Part shown: positions 13,166 to 26,900 of the stretch, in pieces
Layout: every line of letters starts with the position of its first letter
How positions within the stretch are numbered: position 1 is the first letter of the stretch
NCBI GenBank assembly: GCA_947561715.1
Contig: OX387203.1
Coordinates: 15,004,001-15,068,000 of the forward strand
DNA from: Ascidia mentula
Lineage: Eukaryota; Chordata; Ascidiacea; Phlebobranchia; Ascidiidae
Length of the DNA: 64,000 nt
Direction of reading: 5' to 3'
The notes under the pieces: model-generated
What the model was told of the DNA's origin: nothing
Seen by the model: only the letters and a program-made list of their open reading frames with translations
The model's database searches: none
Translations under genes and position numbers: made by a program

Positions 13166-14170
13166 GAAAGTCACAATGTGTTTTCCATATAACCAGGTTG
13201 TTACTTGCTTCTACTGTTTTGCATATATCCATGCTCATATTGTAAACTGCACAAACATTTTTTGAAAAATAGGGGTTTATAAATCACTCAAAGTGAGCAT
13301 TTTGAGGTTGAGGCAGACTCCCTGACAACGCTCTATGGAGGGGGTCGGCAACCCCCCCTACAATTGTACACTATGGAACCTTATTACCGCCAACGGCGCC
13401 AAAGCGCGTCGACTTTGGTTGACGTTTTGACGATTTCTGAAGGAAATACTGGTTGGATTTCGTTGAAAATGGGCTCGATTGTCAAGGAGGGACTCTTGTT
13501 TATAATATTCGAGAACGGATTAAAATCGACTTTAAATGTAATTGTTACGTCACAAACAAATATTTGTCGTCAATAAACAAAGGGTCAATTAAGTGGTATC
13601 GAGTTAACTTTTTAGTATGTTGGTGTAGTCACCCTTGTGGTTGTCTGTACCAAATTTAAAGTTTGTGTGACGTCTCCTTTATTGGTACGTATGGATGTAT
13701 ACTTTGGGACTTGTTTACCGCCAACGGCGCTAAAGCGCCTTAACCACGACTTTCATTTTTTCATATGTTGGTTTACGCACCCTTGTGGTTGATCGTACCC
13801 AATTTCAAGTTTCTCACAGGTTTGTTTCATTATGTAATCAATGAAGCGTAAAAATGTATTTCTTCGTTGCTGTTGTGCCTTTTGCCGACCTTCATGTGCC
13901 TGCAGGAGAACCGCGTATGTGTGTGTGGGCGAGAAACTTCGTCGTTGCATATCTTCGGTTAGTGACGTCACAATGACGTAATTTTTGGTGTGACGTCATA
14001 ACTTAACCCCACCTTCATTGTGACGTAATTTGGGGGTTCCCCGATTTTTAGAAGATAGGTACGTACAATAGTACACTAGACCCAAATGTCGGAAAGCTTT
14101 CGTCTCACTTTCTGCTCCAAACATATTTCACTTTATATATTTCGCAGCAATTTTATTTACAGCAAAAAAC
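13166..14170. other. intergenic, downstream of NLR2
   Basis: Contains two diverged copies of a block starting TTACCGCCAACGGCGC (from about 13382 and about 13717), each followed by a CACCCTTGTGGTTG motif, and a cluster of TGACGT motifs (13963-14030). No supported gene; several open frames here are short and unconserved. Confidence 0.45.
13963..14030. promoter_or_regulatory. cluster of CRE/ATF-like TGACGT sites
   Basis: Four sites within 70 bp: TGACGTCA at 13963-13970 and 13991-13998, TGACGTAA starting 13974 and 14021. TGACGTCA is the consensus for CREB/ATF proteins. Whether they are bound is unknown; they may be part of an unrecognised repeat. Confidence 0.35.
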
Positions 14171-14171
14171 A

Positions 14172-14177
14172 TTTATT
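14172..14177 (-). terminator. NLR2 polyadenylation signal
   Basis: AATAAA on the minus strand about 100 bp after the NLR2 stop codon. A further AATAAA lies just downstream, and the same arrangement is found after NLR3 (36296-36301). Confidence 0.55.
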
Positions 14178-14277
14178 TTGAACAAACCACAAAAGAAAAC
14201 ACAAATAATTCTGGAAGTCGCGTGTTTTGTTTCAATCCGGACCACTGGAGTCTGCATCGGATGAGAGGAAGGAATAT

Positions 14278-14969
14278 TTACTGATAATCCAAACCCGAAA
14301 CTCTCGGCTGAAAAAAATCAAAAAAATTTCATCAAAATTAACGAAACCATGTTTTTATTGCAAATATAAATTAAACTAAATTCTTACCGGGATTTCCAGT
14401 TTTTCAATCTCTTCTCTCAAGACTCGAATAGATTCGGAATCGAATCCGCATCCAGTCAGCTCCAACCCCGCATCCACTTTAGGGAGAATCCGACAAATAT
14501 TTCCAACATCTTTTCGTTCAAACTTGTTGTAACTCAGGTTGAGATTTCCCAACTATTTAAAACATAAAAATTGGTCGGAAATCATTGTTTCAAACTTTTT
14601 TTAAAACAGATTTTTTTTCTTAAAACCGGATTAAAATTAACTCCATGTTTTCACTTTTGATTAAAAAAAGTAAGTTTTATAAAAATATCATGGATTTAAA
14701 CAAATATTTATTCTCAAAATAATGAAAACCAACCTTGGGTCCCATCTTCATAATCGCTTCACAGATCATGTTTAAAGTTTCGGAATTAAGTTCGCATTCC
14801 TGCAATCCCAGCCTCAAACCGGGTTCTCGAATCCGTGGGAGGAAATCCGCGAGAGCGAAAACATCCGAAATCTTCAGTGGGATGAAGCTTAAAATCAACA
14901 TCCGAGGACAAGAGAGGGCGATGTCATCTCTAAACATTCCGACAACTTCCTGTAAATCTACGAGGAAAT
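14278..14969 (-). CDS. NLR2 LRR exons and C-terminus
   Basis: 14969-14734 (78 codons, ends MKMGPK, phase 0), 14552-14388 (55 codons, LNLSYNKFERKDVGNICRIL) and 14307-14278 (9 codons and TAA). The L-x-L-x-x-N/C pattern (LGLQECELNSETLNMICEAI, LELTGCGFDSESIRVLREEI) is of the ribonuclease-inhibitor-like LRR type usual in NLRs. Each exon carries one to two repeats. The NLR3 counterparts are 37080-36845, 36665-36504 and 36418-36389. Confidence 0.8.
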
Positions 14970-17900
14970 CTGAAACAGGGACAAGTTTATTGAAACAAAC
15001 ATGGCGGAAGTTTTATTAAATCATTTTAATCGGATTTAAACAAGACAAGATCCAACAAATTAATCAAATACAAAAACATTAACCTACTGGAAGGAAAACA
15101 TAAACTTTATATCCGACAAAAAATATGCGACCTTCCTTTAAAACTTTCAACCTGAACATTTTTATTCCATTCTCTTCTATAAGAACAATGGAATTGCGAC
15201 GTCACAATACTTACTGTGACGCAACAGTTACGTTTACAAACACGCATCACACAGACTGGAAATAAATACCAACCTCGTAACTCGTATCTACTTAAATATA
15301 ATCCATCAGGCCTTTTTTCTCGCAGGTATTTCGAAAGTTTCTTCAACAACTTTTCCGCACGTTTGTCTGAAAATAACAAGATCAACATTTACGGCAAAAA
15401 TAGAAGCCATGTATTTGGATGGGAGAATTATTTAAACTCCCAATGTGTGTTTTCCACAAATATAACCTGCGTATATTAGATGCGTAATGAGATGTGAGAC
15501 TTTCTAAACCACGATGCCCGTTTACCCAATATAATGGTAACTTGCAGTGGAAAGTATGTGAATGTTTGACAGCAAGCTTTTCGCGTAAAGCAACTTTGTG
15601 TAACAAATTGTAAACATGGTTTTGCAAATCGTTCAGAGCCTGATAATGGAGACAAGTGCAACAAAACAAATATGTTAAATAACACCAGGATCTCTTTTAA
15701 CACCTAAATGCCTTGTATTGCTTTCCTGGTTATAATTATTACAGCAGAATGAATTTCGTATGTTTAGATGAGAATAAAGAAGCAGTCACAGTTATTACAC
15801 TTGCAGTTGATATCAATTTGCATCATTTTCAGGCAGAGGCAATTTAGGCGATCCCTTCCTAGGACAGATCATAACAATGATAAAACGATGCAGTGGCAGA
15901 AAAATATCGTTCAAAGTGCAAGCGTGCTTTTGTCTGGCGCAAGTTTATCATCTCGTCCAGCGCATGGGATCTACATTATTGCATCATAATAAATTTTGGA
16001 TAGTAGCAAACCTTGTCCTGCATGTTTTGGTTGTTTATGAAAAATATCTAAAAACAGCTTTAGAAATCCTCTGGGTTTTTCTGTGGTGGGATTGGGAGCA
16101 ACTGAAAAGAAGTAAAAATATTTGTGTTCGTCATCAGTGCATGACGGGCTTCTCTAAAACACGCAATCTACGCAACTGCACAAACTACGCAATCTATGCA
16201 ATCTTCACGTTTGCAGGTAAAAAGTCAGACTGTGTTTAGATTGCGCAGATTGCGTAGATTGCGTAGATTGCGTAGATTGCGTGTTTTAGAGAAGCCCGTG
16301 CAAGACTGACTAATTGTCAGAAAGGCAGGCAGGGCCATTCAATGGAGACAAGTGCAACAAAACAAGTATGTTAAATAATAGCATTATCTTAACTTTGGCA
16401 TCAATTAGATGGTCCCAGATTTATGCACCTAAATGCCTTGCATTACTTTACTGGTTACAAATGTTACAGCAAAGTTTTTTTTTGTGTTTTAAGATAAGAA
16501 AAGATTGTTCTTATTGTAACTGACTATGATGCTTTTGTTCTCCATTGTTAAGTGTGGAGGATGCTGGATCACTGGAAGCACTCTTGGCAGAGGTTGATGG
16601 CAAGGTTTTTGGACTGGAATCACTTCCATCACCTGTAAAAAACAATCAAGGTAATAACTGCAAATTATTGGCACTTATGTACACCATAAGGGTTAACGTA
16701 AAGCGAAGGCCTTACTTGATAATTTTGAGAATAAATAAATTAGGTTACAGTGGCTCAACAACCAAGCTGGACCTTGGCATTCCAGGCCACTGCTCTGTCT
16801 GTGGGAGTTTGCCAGTTAGATTTTACAGCAGGGATGCACAACACGAATGTCATATTTGGTCTGCCTGTGGTTTTAAAGTGGCATTCACACCGGTTTTCAT
16901 TCATAGAATGTGGGAATATGTATGCTGTTTTGGATACATCAATGTTTAGCTAAGCTCTTTACTAACAGGTTTTAACTTTATGAAAATACATGTCTCTTTG
17001 AGTTGTGCCTCCTGCTTTACTGGGGAAAGGAGATTTAATTCAGCTATGCTGTATTTATAGGCTAACCACTGCTTTAAGCCACACCGGGAGTCCATTTCAA
17101 AGCAAATTAAAAAAAGAGGGCAATTTTAGATCCATTGAGATCTATAGATATTCTTACTAACTGCTTCAAGTACAGCAACAGCAAAATGTTCAAAACATAA
17201 TAATCAAAAGCTGAAGACAGGGTGTACACGCACTGTTTCGGCCTATGAGGTCTCATCAGTGCAGCTGTTGATTGTGGTACTGTGCTAGCTTTTACACTAG
17301 CGGGCACACTGATTTTCCAAATCACCGGTGTTTTGTCTCTGTTGTTTGGTACTCAGTATAGGATAACAACGAATCAACGTTGATCGAAAGGTACCACAAA
17401 GTGGAAATCAGTGTGCCCGCTAGTGTAAAAGCTAGCACAGTGCCACAGTCAACAGCTGCACTGATGAGACATCATAGGTCGAAACAGTGCATGCACACCC
17501 TGTCTGCGGCTCTTAAAATGTTTACATATGTGAAATGTTGTAATATTCATACAATTTGACAATTAATTTAAGTGCCCAAAACCACAAGTTTATGCAAAGC
17601 AAAGGATATAATAAATACCATCAAATGTATGTGTTACAAAAACAAAACAAAATGTAAGGTTTTCAAAATTTGGCAAGACATTTCAGTCAATAAAGAGTAT
17701 GAAATGTGTGTGAATATGAATTAACATACATGTTTTTTTTATTAACAATATATGATTGTTTAGATTAACACAACAAATGGATTGAGCTACTGTGGCATGC
17801 TTACAGCACTAAAATGTTGCACACCAAGTAACAGCGCATCACAGCCAAGACTGGTAAAGCTTCTTTTCCTGACAGCTCAATATATAAAAAAGCACTGGAG

Positions 17901-20900
17901 TTTGAATTCATAACCCTGGTCATAAGGAACCATAGTTCTTCCAGCTAAGGTATGAGAGTTCAACAAAATAGAAACACCCACTTTGGCTGTGAAGTCACTA
18001 CCAAGAAGCAGGGAAATAAAACTCAACAATTTGAAAATTTACCTTTTCCTGCATGTTTTGGATGTTTCTTTGAACGTCTTGAAAAAAATCTTGCAAAAAA
18101 AACAGTTTGTTTTTTTGTGGCAGAATTGGAAGAAACTAAACAAAAATACTGAGTTTATTAAGTCAAGCATAACCATGCTGTAACACATAATACACTGTCA
18201 AATGTTATACAGCGCAGTTTAAAAATAAAAGAATTGTTGTTATGTCATGGTTTCTGCTTTGTAAACATGTATCACCATTTTCCGGCAATTGTTTTGAAAG
18301 TTGGGCCTTGGAATTTGTTGCGCCATCTAATTTTTTGGATGAAGTAGATTTTACATTTGTTGGAGCCAAACCTCCTCTGCAAGCTGTAAAGCAATGAGTC
18401 ACAATATATAGTATAGCATATATCTTTCTTTTTCTTTCAATTATATTTAAGTTCAATGCTAAGTAATTGGCAAAGTTTTGTCAGCAAAAAAGATAACAGA
18501 AACACATTTTTAATACAAAAATACCAAATGAATATAGTACTGACGAATTTTATGCATCTTGGAAATTGTCATACCGCTGACAGCACTATTGACAGGATCA
18601 GATTCTGAACTGGTTTCACTATGCCCACTTCCAGAGGCTTGGAATGAAAATTATAAAATAAAAATTATGGCCATTAAAGTGCAAACTTTCAAATGCGCTG
18701 CACATACCTGGTTTGTGTCCGAGCAAAAGGCCACACACAAAACGACGAACCATTGCCCAATGGGGTTCATTAATCAAATCGTCCACGATTTGATCAAATT
18801 CTTCATCTGACATGAACATAGAAATGTAGTATGCACCAAACATTTCCTGCAGAACTTGATGAAGGTAGTAGAAGAGAACATCTCTCCCATCAAATACTCT
18901 ACGACTGGGAAACCAGGAGAACTTTGCCATTTTGAACACTACATCCTGTACTTTTACATCTTCTAAACCTACTTTTTGAAGGTCATCATGTGTGAACACA
19001 ACGGTTTTACGAACCATGCCTTCATATGCCATTCGGCCAAGTGGCAATTTGAGGTTTTCTAATTTCTCTCCTTTTGCATGCTCAGAGTGATCGAGATGTT
19101 GCAAAACTTCATCAAATACATTAGTTATGGTGGAAATACTGTGTACCTCACCGAATAACCCAGCATAAACAATAAATTGTAAAAGCATTGGATTGCGGCA
19201 TAAATCAAGCAATTGTGGAGATTTAGTTTCAAGTTTGTTCCACAGTTCATTTGCTTTATCACCTGAGTAACTATCAAACAGTGTCTTTGCATCCTCAGGA
19301 GAAAGATCACTGACATAAATTGTTGGCTTAGGTCGGAGTCCCAATGGTATAGATAGTAATGAGTGGGGTCGAGAAGTAAAAATCAACATAGATTTTGGAA
19401 AAAAATGCCTGTTGCAAAGGTTAGCAACAAGCTGTTGTACTGGCAAGGGAGTGCCATAATTCTCTTTTGCAGGTGCCATGTTTTCTAGTGTCCAGGTTGC
19501 CTGATCTAATCCATCAAAAATAAAAGCACACTTTTCTGGGTTCTTTATCATCCACTGGAAAACCAAACTGAGTGTTTCCTGTGAAGCATGGTTGAACTGG
19601 TTATCCAGCAGAAGCTCCTGCAAAGTAAGCTTTCTATCGCCGTAGTTTAAATACATGAACCGAAGATGAAGCACTAAGTGATCTTCTGTTTCTAGTTGCC
19701 TGCATAATCTCTTTGAAAGAGTGGTTTTGCCGCATCCAGCCGGTCCAAGAAAAGCTAGAAATATGCCATGCTGATTGCGTTCTTTGAAACTTGAAACTAG
19801 TTGCTGAAATTTGATGTGTTCACCAACAAATCGATCATTGTCCCCCTTGCTTGTTGATGGCTCAAACTCATTTTGAGGATGAATTCCTTTGTAAATATCA
19901 GTATCTATCAGTGTTGGTTGAACCTCTGGTATTTCAACCTTTTGCAACTCTTCACTGTAAGGGACAACATCTGGATCAAGATTTTCAAGCTGACATTTTT
20001 TGATTTCATCAACTGCCTGTTGTAACTTTTCTTCTGCAAATTTTAAACAGGTTTTTCAGATAATAAATCTATGTTACAGTGGTTTCTTGAGAAACAGTGA
20101 GCTCTAGTATCTATGTTTGGCTGGTTTATTTTTAGTGCAATATGCTGCATAACCATAACGCAAATTGAGGATTAGCGTTTATCTGTCAAATTATATTATG
20201 ATGATAACGTCTAATGCCACAGAAAAATAATAAAATCCCAATGGCAAAAACAGGAAAAGTTTCGTCTGCTGTTTAGTTTTTTAGCCATCCGTATTATATT
20301 TCATCATTTTTTCATTTCAAATGCTTATTTAGAAAGTCCTTATTTTATGTCAATTTATGGAACTACTTTGCTTCGTAGGAGTAGGTACAAACATAATTTC
20401 AGATGACATCGATAAACATCACAGAGTATATTTAGTTGCTAACGGCAAATTTCGAGTTGTAACTCTCTTATTGGTTGGATTTTTACCCACATTGCAGTGT
20501 ACTTAATGGAACATAAAACAAAATTTGTTAAAGGAAGCATATTGGTATTTCTATCAAAATAAGTTTAGCGGCGGAAAACGTCCACTTGTCATTGACAAAG
20601 CAATCAGTGATGCATGGGGGTCAATTTCGCGGTTGAATGAACGTATGTATGTGCTGTTGCTTTGGCGAATTTGAGCCAGTTTTGGACAGTTTTAAGTAGA
20701 GTTTTGGGCGTTTTAAGTCTGGTTGCTACGTGGTAACGTGTGTTGTATAAAATTGTGCTGAAAAGGCGGTTTAATTTTATGGTAATATCTGCAGAATAAT
20801 TAAAGACTTATGTCAGCGTTGAACGGCAAAAACTTTTGGTTTTCTATTAGTTATGTTCCCAGTTCTAAACTATCCGACCTGGAGAAACCTAGTGTGAAGA

Positions 20901-23900
20901 AAGTGGGCAGAAAAAGTGGACGCGAACATATGAGCGGGAAGTAAATCAATCGAAATCATAATCACTCAGCAAACATGGGAAACATGAGAGTGTTTCCGTT
21001 CCACAGTCAGCAAATAAAGCTTCATCGTAGATAGACGTTTGGCGTTACAGCTACAGTGTTTGTTTTACATGTTGGCCAACCAAGCGTGAAGAAAATTCCT
21101 TACTTTCTAAGCCCATGTGATCGGCGTGAAGATGCCTTGGTAACTTACTGGCAACGTAGCTTCATTTGACAGTTTGACTCAGCACTAGATCCACCGTAAT
21201 CCATATTGGAAATAACTGTCCCTGTACTGTCGTACCTACCAACTGATTTAAACGTTTTTACAAAACACTTGTACTTCCCGTATTTTTGCTCAGATTCGCT
21301 TGTCACAGCTACAAAAGTATTTCAACACTTGTCCTCAAATGGTTTGTAAAATGGTTACGTAGGTTATTTTTTATGTCACGAGGTTATAATATGTGAGCAA
21401 ATTGTTGAAACAACTCATGGCTTGATGCCACATTATCAATATGTTTGCAGTGGCAACATATAAGCGCTTGTGTAGAATGGTTTCATATCTCTGTCGAAAC
21501 TCTTTCATCAATTTTTCTCGGCATGCACAGTTTTCGAAACCTGTTAAATGCATTATTCTGACAAGCTGTGAAGTGCACTATTCGTTCAAGTAGACAAAAA
21601 TGATGGCATTCTCATCATGATTCTACAAGGGAAGTGAAGCTCCCTCCAAACACAAATTACCACATAAAAACAACACATAAAAGCGTCTGAAAACGTTTTC
21701 AGGCGAAAGGGTCACGGACAGCATGGTTTCGTCTTAAATGCTGAAGTCAGACACATTCTTATTTCAATCGGAATATGACTTTCCTTAAAACCAAAGGTCG
21801 GTGCTGTGAAAACAAAAACATGCCGTAACAGGAACTTACACAGTCTCTATCTCAGTGGTATATATGTTAATTGCTCTTGCTCTGTCGCTCTGTCTAAAGT
21901 ACTCGGTTACCAAGTTTTTAATCCCATTGATATGACGCGTGTATTATAAATCGTAAACGAATTCTGTTCACGGAGTCAAATTAGTTATCGTTCAAAACAC
22001 CCCCAGAGGATCAGAACTTAGTTAAAACAGCCAAGTTCACACCACTGCGTCAGGCCATGCTCCGCTAAGGAGTTTTGGGTGTTTGATCATTTCGGAAATT
22101 ACATAAAAGCCAAAGATGTACATTTACATGAACTTGCATTTCCAGACATAGCACCAGATTTCTATAGCAATGCATCATGCATGGCAACCTAACTGATCAT
22201 TGGTAGCGAGATTGCTGACAACCTTAAAAAATGTAGAATTCAGTGAAACACCATCTGCAGTGACAATTTTAATGTAATGATTTCCACGTCATTTTATCAG
22301 AGTCTAATTGTGTTAGTCACATAATGTGTTCAATTAGATTCTATATTGTCGTTGGGGCAAGACACAGATATTGTTACATGAGTCGCATTAAGCTAATAAT
22401 TTTGTCATCTCCAAATGGTCGAATACAAATGATAAATCGGTTGGGTTTCGACTTGAATACAAGTATTTGTATTCCAAACTTCCCTAGTAAATCTCCCATA
22501 CCTCGTATATCTTCTGATTCTGTGATGGTTGATTCATGATAATGTGCGTGATGATGATGTTCTTCCACAGTTTGATGCAGATGTTCTTCCACTGTCTGAT
22601 GGTGATGTTGCTCCACAGTCTGATGGTGATGTTGCTCCACAGTCTGATGGTGATGTTGTTCCACAGTCTGATGGTGATGTTGCTCCACAGTCTGATAGTG
22701 ATGTTGCTCCACAGTCTGATGCAGATGTTGTTCCACAGTCTGATGAAGGTGTTCATGGTGATGTACGTCACCAATATGTTGGTGCAGATTCTGGAATGAA
22801 ACCAGCAAAAATTACCAAACACACAAATATTAATTGTCCAAAAAGACAGCATGGTCGTTGAAATTTTCTGAAATCCAATACGGCTCTAAGCTGCCAACAT
22901 GCGTTTTGTTACGTATTCTATTTGACTAAGGCAAGCATCATACGTGAGTTACCTACTGTTTCGACGAGCTATTTTCTCTATTTAATCATTTGCAAGTGTT
23001 CAAAGCAGTTATCGGAAGGATTTACCAGTTTATTTTTGGAACTTCTTTTGAAACGTAATTGTCAGCTGTGAATGTGTTTGGAGGAGATTCTTGAGGTCGC
23101 TTGTTTAGCCAGCCCGGCCCTTTTTATGGCCACTATAGCGTTTTGTATAGTAGAGGTTAGGCGGCAAGCGGCCAGGGTATGTCTTTTGTCACTTACGGAC
23201 GAGAATTTGGAAGTGGACGCCCGTTTCAATCCCGGGATGAAGCGTCCCGAAATCTTAACGTTGCTGCGGCAACATAACATTCGTTGGCGCACCTTCCTAG
23301 AAGGTCTGTTGCAGTTCTCTAACGGCAGAATAAAGTTTTACTGCCCCACCAAGGATAAGGCGCGTGAATTCTCCATGGCACTTCGCGCGACCGGAAAGCC
23401 GGTTTACGCAACCGCGAGATGTGAAGATGAAGAATGTGTAACACTTACCAAGGTCCCCCCGCGTATACCAATGCAAGCGCTCCTCGCATATTTTGCCAAG
23501 TACGCCCCAACACTAAGAGGGTGGAAAACCAATGACGATTGCGGCCTCTACGGAGGCAAGCGAATTATTATAATGAAAGGGTCTGTGCTGAAAGAGAACC
23601 CGATCCCAAAGCGGGTTCGACTTGGCAAGAACGTGGTCGAGATAAAATACAACGGCCAGCCAAAAAAATGCGAATTTTGTTTGGAAATGGGCCACCAGAA
23701 AAGCGACTTCCCAAGCTTTGCGAGGCAAGCGGTGGAGCGCAAGCAGGCAGCCGAAAAGAATAGTGCCGGCGATAAGGAGCCGAATGTGCCAGCCAAAGAT
23801 AAGAAGACATCAGAGGCTAACGCTACAACAGGTCCGACAGCTGATATTGCGCCGGACCAAAATATGCAAGCGACCGCTGAGGTCACACCATCTGTGCACC

Positions 23901-26900
23901 TGCATGTACCAGATGTTACACCTGGCGCCACTGATAAGAGCGTGGAAGTCCGAATGGACCCACGGCCCCATCCTCTTAAACTCGGCACCTCTAAAAGGCT
24001 CTGCCTACGGGGGTGTCGCAGTTCTTCTAAACTCCTCCAGCCTCCGAATTCTTAATTCAACTTCTGACTCTGACGGTCGCATTATTGCGGCCGATATATC
24101 AACCCTGATCCACACCTTTCACTTAGTTAATATATACGCACCCTCCGGCACAAAAAATTACATATTCAATAACAAATTCTTCGACTCTCTCTACCCCTAC
24201 ATCTCTTCTACCCACCCAATTGTTTTTACTGGAGATTTTAATTGTGTAACCGACCCTACCTTAGACAGATAACCATCACTACCCAATCGACAACCCAGCT
24301 ATAACCTTATAAAATTACTACTTTTAATTTACAGGATTCTTTTCGGCTTCTACATCCAAATCTCCGTCAATTTTCCCGCCGCGCCCCAAACTCTCAGTCT
24401 AGAATAGATCGAATTTACCTCTCCCTTTCATTAACTCTCAATAATCATCTTTTTACTCCTTGTCCCTATTCGGACCATGACTCAGTTTCGGTCTCTCTTA
24501 ACCTTATCTCTTCTCCACCCAGAGGCCGTGGCACATGGAAAAATAATACTAAAACTCTCAACGACCCTCTTTTCCGTCTCGACTTTCATCGCTTCTACCC
24601 TTTTTGGCAAACTCTCGCTCCTTTACACTCTAACCCCATGGATTTCTGGCTGACACTTAAATTTAAATTTCAATCCCTGATAAAAACACATTCGAAACGT
24701 TTGGCTAAACAATCCCGAGAAGAAACCTACACCCTACATCAACAACTCGACACCGCCCGCCAAACTCTCAACGACAATCCCTCTTCTGAAAACTTTCGCT
24801 CCTTTCAATTTATTAAAAAATCCCTAAATTCTCTCTACCTTTCTAAATCCCGTGACTCTATTCTAAAATCTCTTTCCTCCGACTCCCATTTTAAAAACAT
24901 TACCGATAAATTACTCTACTCCGAATTACTACCCTCACGCATTCACAATCCCATCTTCGAACTACAAGACGACCACGGCCTCCCTCTCTCTACCCCCAAG
25001 GAACTTCTTTCTCACACTCGGCAATTCTTCGAAACTTTATATTCTAATCAAAACCTTCCAATACCCGACCCCTCTAATTTATTCGCTAAAATTCCCCTTA
25101 AATTAATTCCGGGCCAACACACTGAAACCTTATCAAATCCCATCACGCAACATGAAATTAGAAAAACTCTTTCCCTCTTTCCCTTCGGCAAACCCCCCGG
25201 CCCCGACGGTCACAGCAGCGAGTTTTACTCGCTGTACCGGGACCTCATCGGGACCGACCTCACCCAAGCTCTTAACTTCTCATATTTTAATTCCTACACC
25301 CCTTCAGAATACAACCTTGGACATCTTACTCTTATCTTCAAAAAAAATGACCCCACTCTTCTAAATAATTACCGGCCAATCTCTCTTCTAAATACGGACC
25401 TTAAAATTCTTCACAAGCTTCTAAATCTCAGACTCAAACCCTTCATTCCCGAAATTCTCTCTTCAAATCAATTCGCTACCCCCGGCTCTTCCACCACTGA
25501 CGCAACTTCTCCCCTAGGCGATCTCCACCATCACGCTTCCTCATTCAATTGGGACACTGACTTCATTTCCCTCGATTTTCAAAAAGTCTTCGATTCTGTT
25601 TCATTTTCTTGGCTACTCCTTCAGTTAACTCTTAAACGCTTTCCCACTTGACCCCCTTAGTCTGAACCTCTTCCTGATTGCCCTAGATCCGCTCCTCGTT
25701 GCCCTTCAAAATCACTCTTCTATCGACTCAACCCTAGTGCCATGCCGCAACACACCCAAGGCAATCCCTTACGCCGATGACATCACCCTAGTGGTGGCGC
25801 ATCGGCACTCCCTCACCAAAGCCCTCGGCCTCATTGATTATTAAAATTTTATTTAGTAAATTTTTTCAAAACAATTACCTCTTTGCAATCCCGCGCCAAA
25901 TCTATCAGCAACCCGTTTCTTACCTTTGATTCTGAATGCATCCTCTCAAAAACTTTAATTTTGCCCCAAATTTCATACCTTGGTAAAACTTACCCTTTAT
26001 CTCCCCAGCAACGAGAACGGATCGACGGCATAGTGGTAAAGTTCGTCGTCGGCCCACCTTGCCAATTAACATCCTGGCAGCCCGTCGTGACCATGGCGGT
26101 TACGGCGCGGCAAACATTCCCCTCTACGCTGACCTATCACTTCTCTCTCCTATAAAACAATATTACAATCACCGCCTTTTGGAATCCCCAACTTCTCCAC
26201 AACTTTCCTTTATAGAATACAACATTGGACTTCCCCTTAGCAAACTTTTAAACCTTCGTTCTAGAAACTTTCTTCCACACGCTTCAACACCTTCTCCGCA
26301 CTATCTTCATATTCTTAATCTTCTCAAATCTTTCAAACTCACCGAAACTGAGCTCATGACCAAAAAACTCAAACCCCTCTATCTCCGGATCATCGATGAA
26401 ACCAACACACCACATCCCTTCAACGACTGGCCCCAAATTCACCATCCCATCTTTCCAATTATCTCAAAACCTTTAATTTTCGGCTAACACATAAAATTCT
26501 TCCGTTAAATTGTCAAAAATCATACCTCCCTTTGGATCAACAACCCCACTGCTACCTGTGCAAATTCTCCTTTGAAACTTTTACTCACCTATTCCACAAC
26601 TGTCCTTCCATTTAACCTCTGCTCACCTTAATTCGCGACGTCTTTCGAACTTTATCTGACCTAAACACCTGTCCTTTCGACACCCCTTTACACATCACAT
26701 TTCCACAACTTCACAACACAACACCTTACACGAAAACATTAGGAGCACTGTTAAACACCGCACTAACACACACTATCTGGAAAACACGCAACAGAATTAA
26801 ACATGACACACGCCCCATCAACGACATACCCCGCCACTTAGTAACATCCTGCAAATCCTCTTTACGCTTAAAACTATCTATCCAGCGAAATAGGGACAAC

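Noticed and set aside
15382-15703. Separate small genes in the NLR2 pre-LRR region
   Set aside because: Two overlapping frames cover the same exon; the one conserved with NLR3 belongs to the NLR gene.
22484-22861. Plus- and minus-strand shadow frames across the His-rich exon
   Set aside because: Only the frame with conserved splice phase to exons 1 and 3 fits; the others follow from the 24-bp repeat.
23548-23988. 146-codon minus-strand frame inside the LINE
   Set aside because: It lies antisense to ORF1 and has no recognisable features.
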